The notes below the pieces were generated by a model. It was not told the DNA's origin, did no database searches, and worked only from the letters and a program-made list of their open reading frames with translations. The translations under genes and the position numbers were made by a program. 9,290 bases of DNA from CAZBQG01 sp964493945 (GTDB taxonomy: Bacteria; Pseudomonadota; Alphaproteobacteria; Rhodospirillales; UBA2165): NCBI GenBank assembly GCA_964493945.1, contig CAZBQG010000181.1, positions 1 to 9,290 on the forward strand, read 5' to 3'. Within the stretch, counting starts at the first letter, position 1; each line of letters starts with the position of its first letter. Positions 1-7,133 of this stretch are shown in pieces.

Positions 1-512
1 CGAGCTTCGATACGCTGTCGGCGAACGGCGTCTGGGGCCCGGAAAAGACCACCGCTTATATCCGCAAGCTGAGCAAGAATATTCGCGGCCTCCTTCGCTG
101 CGGTTCGGGCGAGCGCATCGCCAACGGCGAATTCATCGCGCTGGTGATGGACTGTCATGGCCAGACGGCAAGGCTATGGGCGAAGCGGGGCGCACCGATC
201 AAGCAAGCACTACTCGTCGATGCCGCCGTCAAACGCCATTTCTATCTCGGTGTGCCGACCAATTCGGCGCATAAGGCGTCCGCCGCGCTCTATACCGTGT
301 TCCTCATGACGCCTGAAGGCCAGAAGGCCGTCTGGCAAAACTGGCTGCTGGATTCAGATTTGTTCGCCAAATCCAATATCCGCAAACGGGTCCTTGCGCT
401 GGAGAAAAAGGGGGCGAAGTTCGCGGAGGCCTCCATCGCCTTCCAAAAGGCGCACCCGGAAATCAACGATAACAAGAAGACTCTGGTGAAGATCCTGAAG
501 TCAAAGAAATAG
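1..512 (+). CDS. ABC transporter solute-binding protein, Fe3+-type, C-terminal part
   Basis: The reading frame is open from base 3 to the TAA at 510-512 and gives 169 residues with no start inside the window, so the gene begins upstream. The segment GAPIKQALLVDAAVKRHFYL followed by VPTNSAHKASAALYTVFLM and TPEGQKAVW matches the conserved C-lobe of periplasmic iron/spermidine/2-aminoethylphosphonate-type binding proteins, where a helix with 'A-A-x-L-(F/Y)' precedes 'S/T-P-E-G-Q'. The N-terminal lobe and signal peptide are outside the window. It precedes the matching permease and ATPase genes, so it should be the periplasmic receptor of that importer. The ligand cannot be read from this fragment; Fe(III) is the family default, but organic ligands are also known. 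The tail is lysine-rich. The family call is firm, the substrate is not. Confidence 0.85.
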   Translation, partial: SFDTLSANGVWGPEKTTAYIRKLSKNIRGLLRCGSGERIANGEFIALVMDCHGQTARLWAKRGAPIKQALLVDAAVKRHFYLGVPTNSAHKASAALYTVFLMTPEGQKAVWQNWLLDSDLFAKSNIRKRVLALEKKGAKFAEASIAFQKAHPEINDNKKTLVKILKSKK

Positions 513-546
513 CAGCTTCACACCTACCGCCGCACGGCCCGGATCC

Positions 547-574
547 GGTTCGCGCGCAATCGGGCGCGCGGACC
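547..574 (+). promoter_or_regulatory. GC-rich stem-loop between binding-protein and permease genes
   Basis: The arms GGTTCGCGCGC (547-557) and GCGCGCGGACC (564-574) pair over 11 positions (one G-U in RNA) around a 6-base loop. No T-run follows, so it is not a standard intrinsic terminator. Hairpins at this position in importer operons often protect the binding-protein mRNA and reduce expression of the membrane genes; that role is inferred here. Confidence 0.45.
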
Positions 575-610
575 CACCGGGCCGGCACGGCATGAAATCC
601 GGGACAAACA

Positions 611-2392
611 ATGCCGCTGGATAAAGCAGAATCCGTTTTGCCGGCGGCTCATGGGGAGAGCCGGAACCGGGATGCATGGCCACGCCTGATGCTGGCCATT
701 GTCTTGTTCGGTTGCCTGATGATAGCGGGGTTGGTCATTACCGTCGTCTGGATGGGGTTTTTTGAGGGCCTGCCGGGCGACGATGACCGGGTCTTCACCC
801 TTTCCCGGTACAGTGAGATTTTACTCGATCCCGATACCTATAAGGTGCTGTGGGTCACGGTCCAGTTTTCCGTTATCTCCATCATCGTTGCCTGCGGTTT
901 TGGTATCCCCTCTGCCTGGCTGGCTGAACGCTCCGACCTTCCGGGCAAGACCTTCCTCTTCACCTTCATGACCGTCGGGCTTTTGATCCCCGGTTTTTCC
1001 GTCGCCATGGGCTGGATGTTCATGCTGCATAACCGTATCGGCGTATTGAACAATTGGCTGGTGAGCTGGTTTGGCATGGAAAAGGCGCCGCTGGATATCG
1101 CCAACATATTCGGCATGGGGTGGGTCGAGGGGTTAAACCTGACACCACTGACCTTCGTGATGACCGCCGCGGTGCTGCGCTCCATGGACCCGACACTGGA
1201 GGAGGCCGCCTACACCAATGGCGCCAATACCCGAAAGACCATCCTGAAAGTAACCCTGCCGCTGGTCTGGCCGGGAATCCTGGCGGCCATGCTCTATACC
1301 TTCATCATCGGGTTTTCCGCCTTCGACGTTCCAGCAATCATCGGTTGGTCCAACCGAATATATACCTTCTCAACGCAGCTCTATCTGTTCGTCAACCCGT
1401 CCGAGGACCTGCCGAAATACGGACTGGCGGCGGCGCTGAGCGCGGTGATGATCCCGATCGCGATCGCCATAAGTTGGTGGTATTCGTCCATCCAGAAGAA
1501 CGCAGCGCGCTACCAGATCATCACCGGCAAGAACTACCGGCCCCGGCTGGTCAAGCTCAACCGTGGCGTTTATGTGGCCTGGGGATTCCTTGGCCTGTAC
1601 CTGTTTCTGGGGCAGCTTATCCCGGTGCTGGCGCTGCTCTGGTCGTCGTTCCTGCGCTTTTTTCAACAACCGTCCATGGCTGCATTCTCCAGACTATCGT
1701 GGGACAACTATGAACTTCTGCCCTGGGCCATGGTCACCCAAGGCGCCAAGAACACGTTTTTACTGGTCGTGCTGACGCCGACCCTTGCCGTCATCGTCAG
1801 TCTCGCCTTCAGCTGGATGGTGCTGCGCTCCAAATACAGATGGCGGACCCTGTTCGACTTCTTCGCCTTTTTGCCGCACGCCGTGCCGAACATCATCTTC
1901 GGCATCGGCGCCATGCTGCTTGGCTTGTTCGTGCTGGGCAAATACGTGCCGATCTACGGCACCATCTGGATCGTGTTGTTGGTTCTGGTCATGGTGCGCA
2001 TCAGTTACGGAACCCGGGTGCTTAACGGCGCCCTGATCCAGATCCATCCGGAACTCGAGGAAGCCGCCTATATGAGCGGCGGCAAAACGGGGAGCGTGCT
2101 GCGTGCGGTACTGCTCCCGATCCTCACGCCGGCCATGATGTATGCGTGGATCTGGATTGCCCTGCTCAGCTACCGCGAGCTGGCCCTGCCCGCGATCCTG
2201 GCCGGCAACGACAATACGACCGTGGCGCTGGTCGTTTGGGATCTTTGGGAAAGCGGCGGACTGGGTCAGTCCTCGGCGCTTACCGTGATCGTCCTGATTT
2301 GTTTTACGCCATTGCTAGGGCTCTATTGGTATACCTCGCGCAAAATCAATATGGTTGGCCAGGTTTTTCCGCGCCTTCGCAAACAGACATGA
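611..2392 (+). CDS. ABC transporter permease, two fused transmembrane domains (Fe3+-type, FbpB-like)
   Basis: The 593-residue inner-membrane protein carries two copies of the binding-protein-dependent permease domain. Each copy ends in an EAA loop, the site that docks on the ATPase: LEEAAYTNGANTRKTILKV at about 196-214 and LEEAAYMSGGKTGSVLRAV at about 481-499. A hydrophilic linker at about 293-317 separates the halves. Each half shows about six hydrophobic spans, as in FbpB/ThiP-type permeases, where one polypeptide replaces a heterodimer. The ATG at 611 has only a weak ribosome site (GGGA, 601-604). The gene lies 98 bases after the binding-protein gene and 13 bases before the ATPase start, so all three form one importer. 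The length is normal for the fused type. The substrate is uncertain: iron(III) is the commonest for this architecture, but thiamine, phosphonate and other organic ligands use it too. Confidence 0.92.
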   Translation: MPLDKAESVLPAAHGESRNRDAWPRLMLAIVLFGCLMIAGLVITVVWMGFFEGLPGDDDRVFTLSRYSEILLDPDTYKVLWVTVQFSVISIIVACGFGIPSAWLAERSDLPGKTFLFTFMTVGLLIPGFSVAMGWMFMLHNRIGVLNNWLVSWFGMEKAPLDIANIFGMGWVEGLNLTPLTFVMTAAVLRSMDPTLEEAAYTNGANTRKTILKVTLPLVWPGILAAMLYTFIIGFSAFDVPAIIGWSNRIYTFSTQLYLFVNPSEDLPKYGLAAALSAVMIPIAIAISWWYSSIQKNAARYQIITGKNYRPRLVKLNRGVYVAWGFLGLYLFLGQLIPVLALLWSSFLRFFQQPSMAAFSRLSWDNYELLPWAMVTQGAKNTFLLVVLTPTLAVIVSLAFSWMVLRSKYRWRTLFDFFAFLPHAVPNIIFGIGAMLLGLFVLGKYVPIYGTIWIVLLVLVMVRISYGTRVLNGALIQIHPELEEAAYMSGGKTGSVLRAVLLPILTPAMMYAWIWIALLSYRELALPAILAGNDNTTVALVVWDLWESGGLGQSSALTVIVLICFTPLLGLYWYTSRKINMVGQVFPRLRKQT

Positions 2393-2405
2393 GAGGAAGG
2401 CGTCC

Positions 2406-3509
2406 ATGATCCGCATTCAGAACCTGGATATGACCTACCGTTCGGCGGAGGTGGAACATCATGCCGTGCGTGGCCTTTCCCTGGAGATCGAGCGGGGGCA
2501 GTTCTATACCCTGCTGGGCCCGTCGGGCTGCGGCAAGACTACCACGCTGCGCTGTGTCGCTGGCCTGGAAAAGCCGGACCAGGGCGAGATCGATGTGGGT
2601 GAGGACCGGGTCTATTCCTCAAGCCCCCCCATCTGGACCGATCCTTTCAACCGCGATATCGGCATGGTCTTTCAGTCCTATGCCATCTGGCCCCACATGA
2701 CCGTGTTCGACAATGTGGCCTTTCCCCTGCGCCAGATGAAACCGAGACCGCCCCGGACTGAGATACGCGACCGGATCATGCGCATTCTGGCACTGGTCAA
2801 ACTGGACGAATTGGCCGACAGGCCCTCGCCATTTCTCAGTGGTGGTCAGCAACAGCGCCTGGCACTGGCCCGCGCCCTGGTGCGCGAGCCCTCTGTCCTG
2901 TTGTTGGACGAGCCACTCAGTAATCTGGATGCCAAGCTGCGCGACGAGATGCGCGCCGAGCTGCGCGATCTGGTTAAAAGACTGAACCTCACCACGCTTT
3001 TCGTCACTCATGAACAGATCGAGGCACTGACCATGTCGGACCGCATCGGGGTAATGAATGACGGCGTGATTGTGCAGGAAGGAACGCCGGTAGAAATCTA
3101 CGGCAAGCCGGCCCATCCCTTTGTCGCCGATTTCATCGGCAAGACCAATTTCTTTAAAGGACAGGTTTCCAACGCCCAATCCGATGGCGATGGAGCCGGA
3201 CTGATCCAGGTCCAGACCCCCATCGGCCCGCTGCAGACCAAATCGGCCGAGAATTTCAACGCGGGTGATGAGGTGGTGGTGGTCATCCGCCCCGAAAGCG
3301 TGCTGTTGGATGCCACCTCCCAGCCCGGCCCGAACGTAATCACTGGGACCGTGGACAATATCGCCTTTCTTGGCAATCTGACCGATTGCGAGGTGAGACT
3401 GGACGGGCAATTGGTCCGGGTTCAGCTCGTCCCGCCGGTCTCGATCCGCACGGGCGAGCAGGTGACGCTCAGCCTGCCCGCTGAAAATTGCATCGCCATG
3501 CGGGGTTGA
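2406..3509 (+). CDS. ABC transporter ATP-binding protein (FbpC/PotA-like)
   Basis: This 367-residue cytoplasmic ATPase powers the importer. It has Walker A GPSGCGKTT (38-46), the Q-loop glutamine at 90 in FQSYAIWPH, signature LSGGQ (144-148), Walker B LLLDEP with catalytic Glu169 and a D-loop SNLDAKL, and switch His202 in FVTHEQ. All catalytic elements are present. Residues from about 245 to 367 form a C-terminal extension of the TOBE/OB type found in the iron, spermidine and maltose importers, often regulatory or used for dimerisation. The ATG at 2406 is chosen because GAGGAAGG (2391-2398) lies 7 bases upstream; the in-frame start at 2355 would add 17 residues read from the permease gene's 3' end and has no such site. 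The gene ends 15 bases from the convergent FAA hydrolase gene, leaving no room for a separate terminator. Confidence 0.94.
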   Translation: MIRIQNLDMTYRSAEVEHHAVRGLSLEIERGQFYTLLGPSGCGKTTTLRCVAGLEKPDQGEIDVGEDRVYSSSPPIWTDPFNRDIGMVFQSYAIWPHMTVFDNVAFPLRQMKPRPPRTEIRDRIMRILALVKLDELADRPSPFLSGGQQQRLALARALVREPSVLLLDEPLSNLDAKLRDEMRAELRDLVKRLNLTTLFVTHEQIEALTMSDRIGVMNDGVIVQEGTPVEIYGKPAHPFVADFIGKTNFFKGQVSNAQSDGDGAGLIQVQTPIGPLQTKSAENFNAGDEVVVVIRPESVLLDATSQPGPNVITGTVDNIAFLGNLTDCEVRLDGQLVRVQLVPPVSIRTGEQVTLSLPAENCIAMRG

Positions 3510-3524
3510 ACGGCGCGAAAGCTT

Positions 3525-4397
3525 TTATTGGTGGGCGCGGACGGGAACCTCCATACGGCCGATATCCTGCATCTCCATTTCGATCACATCGCCGGGGCCG
3601 ACGCGGCCGACGCCCTCGCAGGTGCCGGTCATGATGATGTCGCCGGGCAACAGCGTATAAAACGTCGAGCCCCAGGAAATCTGGCGCGCTATATTCATGA
3701 TCATCAGCGACGTGTTGGATTTCTGGCGGGGCTCGCCGCTGACCGTGAGGGCGAAGTCCAGATTATCCGGATCATCGATCTCATCGGCCGTCACCACCCA
3801 GGGGCCCAGAACCGCATATGTGTCGATGGATTTTCTGAAGCTCCGGTCTTCCGTTCCCCGCACCACCATATCCAGGGCCAGCGCATAGCCCGCCACATGA
3901 TTGAACGCCTCGGATTCCGGAATGTCCGATCCCGCCTTGCCGATGATCACGCCCAGTTCGGCCTCATGATCCGTGCGCCGATCAGGGAACCTGACGGCGA
4001 CGCCTTCACCGGGGCCGACCAGGGCGCTGTTTGCCTTCAGGAACAAGCCCTGTTCCTCGATCGATTTCCCCACATATCTGCTGGTGCTGCCGCCACCGAA
4101 ATCGGGATCTATGCTGGCTTCTTCCCGGTGAGCCATATAGTTGGTCGGCGTGCCGATCACCTTGGAAGGATTGGCCACCGGGCTCAAAAATTTAAGACCC
4201 GCCGGGTCCAGCGCTGGGGCCCCGTCGGCCAGCTTTTCCATTTCCGGGCGCAGTTGGTCCAAATTGTTAATCAATTGATCTTCGACGGGGAAGGGATAGT
4301 GCAAGGCGGGAAGTTTCTCCAACGCCCCGCTCACATCATGCACACCGTCGTCCCGAACCACTCCCAGCCGATTGTCGTCATAGCGGCAAAATTTCAT
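3525..4397 (-). CDS. Fumarylacetoacetate hydrolase (FAA hydrolase) family protein
   Basis: The 290-residue cytoplasmic enzyme has the FAH fold in its C-terminal two thirds. Expected metal-binding carboxylates are Glu145 and Glu147 in DHEAELGV and Asp176 in ALDMVVRG; Lys189 in RKSIDTYAVLGPW and the LLPGDIIMTGT segment (about 249-259) are also conserved family features. Residues 1-70 are the usual small N-terminal domain. Relatives hydrolyse, decarboxylate or isomerise C-C bonds of ring-fission products such as fumarylpyruvate or 2-hydroxy-hepta-2,4-dienedioate. Two departures from the common pattern are visible: Cys260 where many members have Pro after TGT, and Gly181 after the conserved Arg. 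The start is well supported by a purine-rich GGGGAGGGG site six bases upstream (4404-4412 on the complement). It is divergent from the extradiol dioxygenase gene, suggesting sequential steps of one aromatic pathway. The precise reaction is unknown. Confidence 0.9.
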   Translation of the reverse strand: MKFCRYDDNRLGVVRDDGVHDVSGALEKLPALHYPFPVEDQLINNLDQLRPEMEKLADGAPALDPAGLKFLSPVANPSKVIGTPTNYMAHREEASIDPDFGGGSTSRYVGKSIEEQGLFLKANSALVGPGEGVAVRFPDRRTDHEAELGVIIGKAGSDIPESEAFNHVAGYALALDMVVRGTEDRSFRKSIDTYAVLGPWVVTADEIDDPDNLDFALTVSGEPRQKSNTSLMIMNIARQISWGSTFYTLLPGDIIMTGTCEGVGRVGPGDVIEMEMQDIGRMEVPVRAHQ

Positions 4398-4579
4398 CTC
4401 ACACCCCTCCCCTGTTTTTCCGGAAAGCTAAAGATTGAAACTCTTGAAGCTAAACTTAAATTCGCTGGCGTTCTAAAGCAACTCCCACTCATGAGAGGAT
4501 TTCATCCTGGACACAGGTAGGCGGAGCCCGCAAAATATAAATATTGCGTTTCAACAGCCACACCCAATGGAGAGATATC
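4398..4579. promoter_or_regulatory. Divergent intergenic region between FAA hydrolase and dioxygenase genes
   Basis: These 182 bases separate two divergent genes and must hold at least one promoter for each direction. They are more AT-rich than the flanking genes. On the + side an AT-rich block (4532-4545) contains TATAAA (4536-4541), and a TGGACA hexamer (4508-4513) resembles a -35 element, but their 22-base spacing is too long for a standard sigma-70 pair, so no exact promoter is claimed. The region also holds the direct repeat AAGCTAAA and a short inverted repeat AATAT-AA-ATATT (4534-4545). A regulator binding here could control both catabolic genes together. No coding signal was found. 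Confidence 0.5.
4425..4454. repeat. Direct repeat AAGCTAAA, 22-base period
   Basis: Two exact copies of AAGCTAAA start at 4425 and 4447, a 22-base period close to two DNA helical turns. They sit just upstream of the FAA hydrolase ribosome site in the divergent intergenic region. The spacing would place two bound protein subunits on the same face of the helix, so an operator is possible, but an 8-base match in AT-rich sequence can arise by chance. Confidence 0.35.
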
Positions 4580-5473
4580 ATGGGCCAACCGAAAGTATCT
4601 TCCATCCGCAGCGTCGAATTCAACGTTCCCGATCTGGAGAAATCGGCCCGCTTCTACGAAGACGTCTGGTGTCTTACGCCCAACGCCTGGGAAGGCGGTT
4701 CGGTTTATTTCCGGGCGACGGGGCCGGAACATAATTCGGTAATCCTGCATGACAGCAAGGAAAGCTCCCTCGCCGCTATCAATTTCGCGGCCCCCGATAA
4801 AGAGGCCGTCGACGGGCTTCATGCCATCACCCAGGGTTTGGATGTTTCAGATGTTACGGCACCCGCCCCCCTGACCCGCGCGGGCGGCGGTTATGGCTAT
4901 TCCTTCCGCCACAATGAAGGCTGGACCATCGGCATCAGCTCGGATGTGGAGCCCCACACGGATACGGATGACGCCATCGACCGGCCGACCCGCTTCTCCC
5001 ACATCGCGCTTCATTCTGAAAACTCTGACGATGTGGTTACTTTTTTCGTCGATAATTTCGGCTTTATTCTGTCCGACCAGACGGCTGGGATCAATTTCAT
5101 GCGCTGTGATACGAACCATCACAGCCTGGGCATCGTGCGCGGCGGCACGCCCGCGGTGCATCATGTGTCTTACGAAATGGCCAGCTTCGATGGCGTGATG
5201 CGGGGCGCGGGCCGGTTGAAGGAAATGGGCTATCCCCTGGAATGGGGCGTCGGCAGGCATGGGCCGGGGGACAATATTTTTTCATATTTCGCCGAGCCCA
5301 ATGGCTTCATCAATGAATATTGCGCCGAGATGCTACAGGTGGATGACAGCTACCCGACCGGTACACCAGAGCAATGGGACCGGCCCGAGAACCGCATGGA
5401 TCAATGGGGTTTCGCCGATCCCCCCTCCAACGTCATGAATAATTCCCATGGCGCGCTTTTGCCGGCGGCGTGA
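4580..5473 (+). CDS. Two-domain extradiol ring-cleavage dioxygenase (VOC superfamily)
   Basis: The 297-residue cytoplasmic enzyme has two VOC modules: SIRSVEFNVPDLEKSARFY (8-26) opens the first and RFSHIALHSEN (138-148) the second. In the second, the Fe(II)/Mn(II) ligands His141, His195 (VHHVSYEM) and Glu246 (NGFINEYC) are present. The catalytic His181 (NHHSLG), His227 and Tyr236 are also in place, with spacing close to homoprotocatechuate and catechol 2,3-dioxygenases. Residues 225-246 follow the extradiol signature with one mismatch (Ser235-Tyr236). It should open a catechol-type ring next to the two hydroxyls, using O2. The substrate cannot be named. The ATG at 4580 is preferred because GGAGA (4569-4573) lies 6 bases upstream; a TTG at 4544 would add 12 residues without such support. 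The stop overlaps the next gene's start (GTGA), so expression is coupled. Confidence 0.88.
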   Translation: MGQPKVSSIRSVEFNVPDLEKSARFYEDVWCLTPNAWEGGSVYFRATGPEHNSVILHDSKESSLAAINFAAPDKEAVDGLHAITQGLDVSDVTAPAPLTRAGGGYGYSFRHNEGWTIGISSDVEPHTDTDDAIDRPTRFSHIALHSENSDDVVTFFVDNFGFILSDQTAGINFMRCDTNHHSLGIVRGGTPAVHHVSYEMASFDGVMRGAGRLKEMGYPLEWGVGRHGPGDNIFSYFAEPNGFINEYCAEMLQVDDSYPTGTPEQWDRPENRMDQWGFADPPSNVMNNSHGALLPAA

Positions 5474-5892
5474 TTAACGTGACCCAAGACAGCACGCCTG
5501 ATCTTGGTTCCTCATCCTTCCTGGTCATTGAGGATAACAGCGTCGCCTTGAAGATGGCCGCGACAATCCTGAGTGACCTGGGCGCCAAGGATACCGCCAG
5601 CGCATCCGACGGGTTGGAGGCGTTGGCCCATCTAGAACGTGCCGACCCAGCACCCGGCGTGTTGCAGGTCGATCTCACCATGCCCGGAATGGGCGGTGTG
5701 GAGTTCATGAGGGAATTGGGTGAACAGGGATATGAAGGATCTGCCGTGCTGGTCAGCGGGGCCGATGATGCAACCTTGAAGGTGGCCGCAAGCCTAGCAA
5801 AATATCGGGGCGCCAAAGTTCTGGGCTATGTGGTCAAACCGGTCACCCACAAGGCGCTTGGTGATATTTTGGGCGGTTCCCTGGGCGATTAA
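5470..5892 (+). CDS. Stand-alone response regulator receiver domain protein
   Basis: The 140-residue cytoplasmic protein is a single receiver (REC) domain with no output domain. The phosphorylation apparatus looks intact: acidic pair Glu21-Asp22 in FLVIEDN, phospho-acceptor Asp68 in VDLTMPGMGGVEF, switch Ser96 in LVSGADD, and Lys123 in YVVKPVT. Its second half (ADDATLKVAASLAKYRGAK then VLGYVVKPVT) resembles receivers that elsewhere sit in front of EAL phosphodiesterase domains; here the gene stops after the receiver. The GTG at 5470 overlaps the dioxygenase stop (GTGA), and its own stop overlaps the MFS start (TAATG), so it is probably translated by coupling. A second GTG at 5479 is an equally possible start. 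No ribosome site is evident. No partner kinase is visible. It may act as a CheY-like or phosphate-sink protein, or bind a partner protein; its job in this operon is unknown. Confidence 0.88.
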   Translation: MINVTQDSTPDLGSSSFLVIEDNSVALKMAATILSDLGAKDTASASDGLEALAHLERADPAPGVLQVDLTMPGMGGVEFMRELGEQGYEGSAVLVSGADDATLKVAASLAKYRGAKVLGYVVKPVTHKALGDILGGSLGD

Positions 5893-7133
5893 TGACCGCC
5901 GACACATCCGACGGCCATACACAAGTTGAGGAACAGCCTTTTGGCTGGGTCATAGTTGCCATCGCCACGCTGGTCCTGGCACTGGGCTTCGGGTCAAACG
6001 CCACCGTGCCTGTTTTGGTCAAACCCTTCGAGCAGACGTTCGGCTGGAGCCGGGCGGCCATATCCATGGCCTATACCTCGATGACCATCGGGGCGGCGCT
6101 TGGCGGCCTGTTTTGGGGCAGCCTGTCAGATAAGATTGGCGCCAAACGCATCGCCTTGTTCGGCGCGGTCATGATGTCGGGCTCCCTGATGCTGATCAGC
6201 CGGCAAGATCAGCTATGGTCCATTTATATGCTTTATTTTGTGATCGGCGGCTTTGGGTTCGGCTGCCTGTTCGTGCCTTTGATGGCCCTGGTTGGATTGT
6301 GGTTCAACAAGCGCAAGGGCTTGGCATTTGGCATTGTTACCGCCGGTGGCGCCGCCGGCCAGGGCGTGGCTCCGGTCATCTTTCAGATGATGATTTCGGC
6401 AAGCGGCTGGCGCGATGCGACTTTTTATCTGGGCTTCTGCTATCTTGTTCTGATGGTCCCGCTTTTGCTGTTTCTGCGCCCCGCACCTGTTTTGGTGACT
6501 TCGGCGGCAGAAGTGAGCCGGTCCGATTCCAATCTATGGGATCTGTCCCACCGCATCACCATTCCCTGGCTGGCCTTTGCCGGAATTTTTTGCTGTGTTT
6601 GCATGGCGGTTCCCATTGTTCATCTGGTTCCCCTTGGCATCGGGCGGAACCTGTCGCCGGAAAGAGCTGCGCTTTTGTTGTTTACTTTGATGATCGCCGG
6701 CGCCTTCGGGCGGATTGTCTTCGGGCTTCTGGCCGACCANNNNNNNNNNGGGTTGTACAGCTATTTCTGCGCGTCTTTCCTGCAGACCGCCATGGTCTTC
6801 TGGTTTACCCAGACGGGATCATTCACGGGGTTGCTGTTTATATCGGCGGCATTCGGGTTTGGCTTTGGCGGCGTCATGACCAGCTTGCTGATTTGCGCCC
6901 GGGAAGCCGCACCGCTCAGGATTACCGGTTTCGCCAATGCAGTAATTTCCACCACCGCCTGGCTCGGCATGGGGATTGGTGGTTATCAGGCCGGCTATTT
7001 TTTCGATCTCACAGGTGATTACACCTGGTCTTACGGTATCGGCGCCTTCGCTGGGATATTCAATCTGGCGATCATTCTCTGCCTAATCCTGTATCGCCGG
7101 GGCGGCTGGCCGGGCATGGCACCCGCCCACTGA
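5892..7133 (+). CDS. MFS transporter, oxalate/formate- or monocarboxylate-like (contains assembly gap)
   Basis: The 413-codon gene encodes an inner-membrane carrier with about 12 hydrophobic spans. The loop after span 2 reads GSLSDKIGAKR (76-86), the MFS motif A; WFNKRKGLAFGIVTAGGAAG (137-156) and SGWRDATFYLG (171-181) match the oxalate/formate antiporter and monocarboxylate transporter branch. A second motif A begins at FGLLAD (277-282) and is cut by ten Ns (6740-6749), leaving residues 283-286 unknown. The frame continues correctly beyond the gap, so the gap length is probably right modulo three. The ATG at 5892 shares its A with the receiver gene's TAA. The likely role is proton-coupled uptake or export of a small carboxylate, perhaps the aromatic acid degraded by the neighbouring enzymes; this is inferred only from context. 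It ends six bases before the convergent TRAP gene. Confidence 0.9.
   Translation: MTADTSDGHTQVEEQPFGWVIVAIATLVLALGFGSNATVPVLVKPFEQTFGWSRAAISMAYTSMTIGAALGGLFWGSLSDKIGAKRIALFGAVMMSGSLMLISRQDQLWSIYMLYFVIGGFGFGCLFVPLMALVGLWFNKRKGLAFGIVTAGGAAGQGVAPVIFQMMISASGWRDATFYLGFCYLVLMVPLLLFLRPAPVLVTSAAEVSRSDSNLWDLSHRITIPWLAFAGIFCCVCMAVPIVHLVPLGIGRNLSPERAALLLFTLMIAGAFGRIVFGLLADXXXXGLYSYFCASFLQTAMVFWFTQTGSFTGLLFISAAFGFGFGGVMTSLLICAREAAPLRITGFANAVISTTAWLGMGIGGYQAGYFFDLTGDYTWSYGIGAFAGIFNLAIILCLILYRRGGWPGMAPAH
6740..6749. other. Assembly gap (10 N) inside the MFS gene
   Basis: Ten undetermined bases interrupt the codons that follow Leu-Ala-Asp in the second MFS motif A. Ten Ns can be a placeholder rather than a measured length. 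Because the frame is kept on both sides, the true missing length should be 10 bases or differ from it by a multiple of three. Confidence 0.98.

Noticed and set aside
2355..2405. Upstream ATG for the ABC ATPase at 2355
   Set aside because: It would overlap the permease gene and add 17 residues not typical of the family; the ATG at 2406 has a strong ribosome site.
2619..3410. A 263-codon open frame on the - strand opposite the ABC ATPase
   Set aside because: All ATPase motifs lie on the + strand; the antisense translation shows no recognisable family.
3510..3524. Bidirectional terminator between the ATPase and FAA hydrolase genes
   Set aside because: Only 15 bases with the small palindrome AAAGCTTT; no stem long enough for an intrinsic terminator.
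3528..4520. A 330-codon open frame on the + strand opposite the FAA hydrolase gene
   Set aside because: It is the antisense shadow of a well-conserved gene with a clear ribosome site; its translation is His/Ala/Gly-rich, shows no domain, and runs through the divergent promoter region.
6215..7018. A 267-codon open frame overlapping the MFS gene in another + frame
   Set aside because: It is rich in Arg, Cys and Trp with no membrane pattern, crosses the N gap, and the MFS frame explains the sequence fully.
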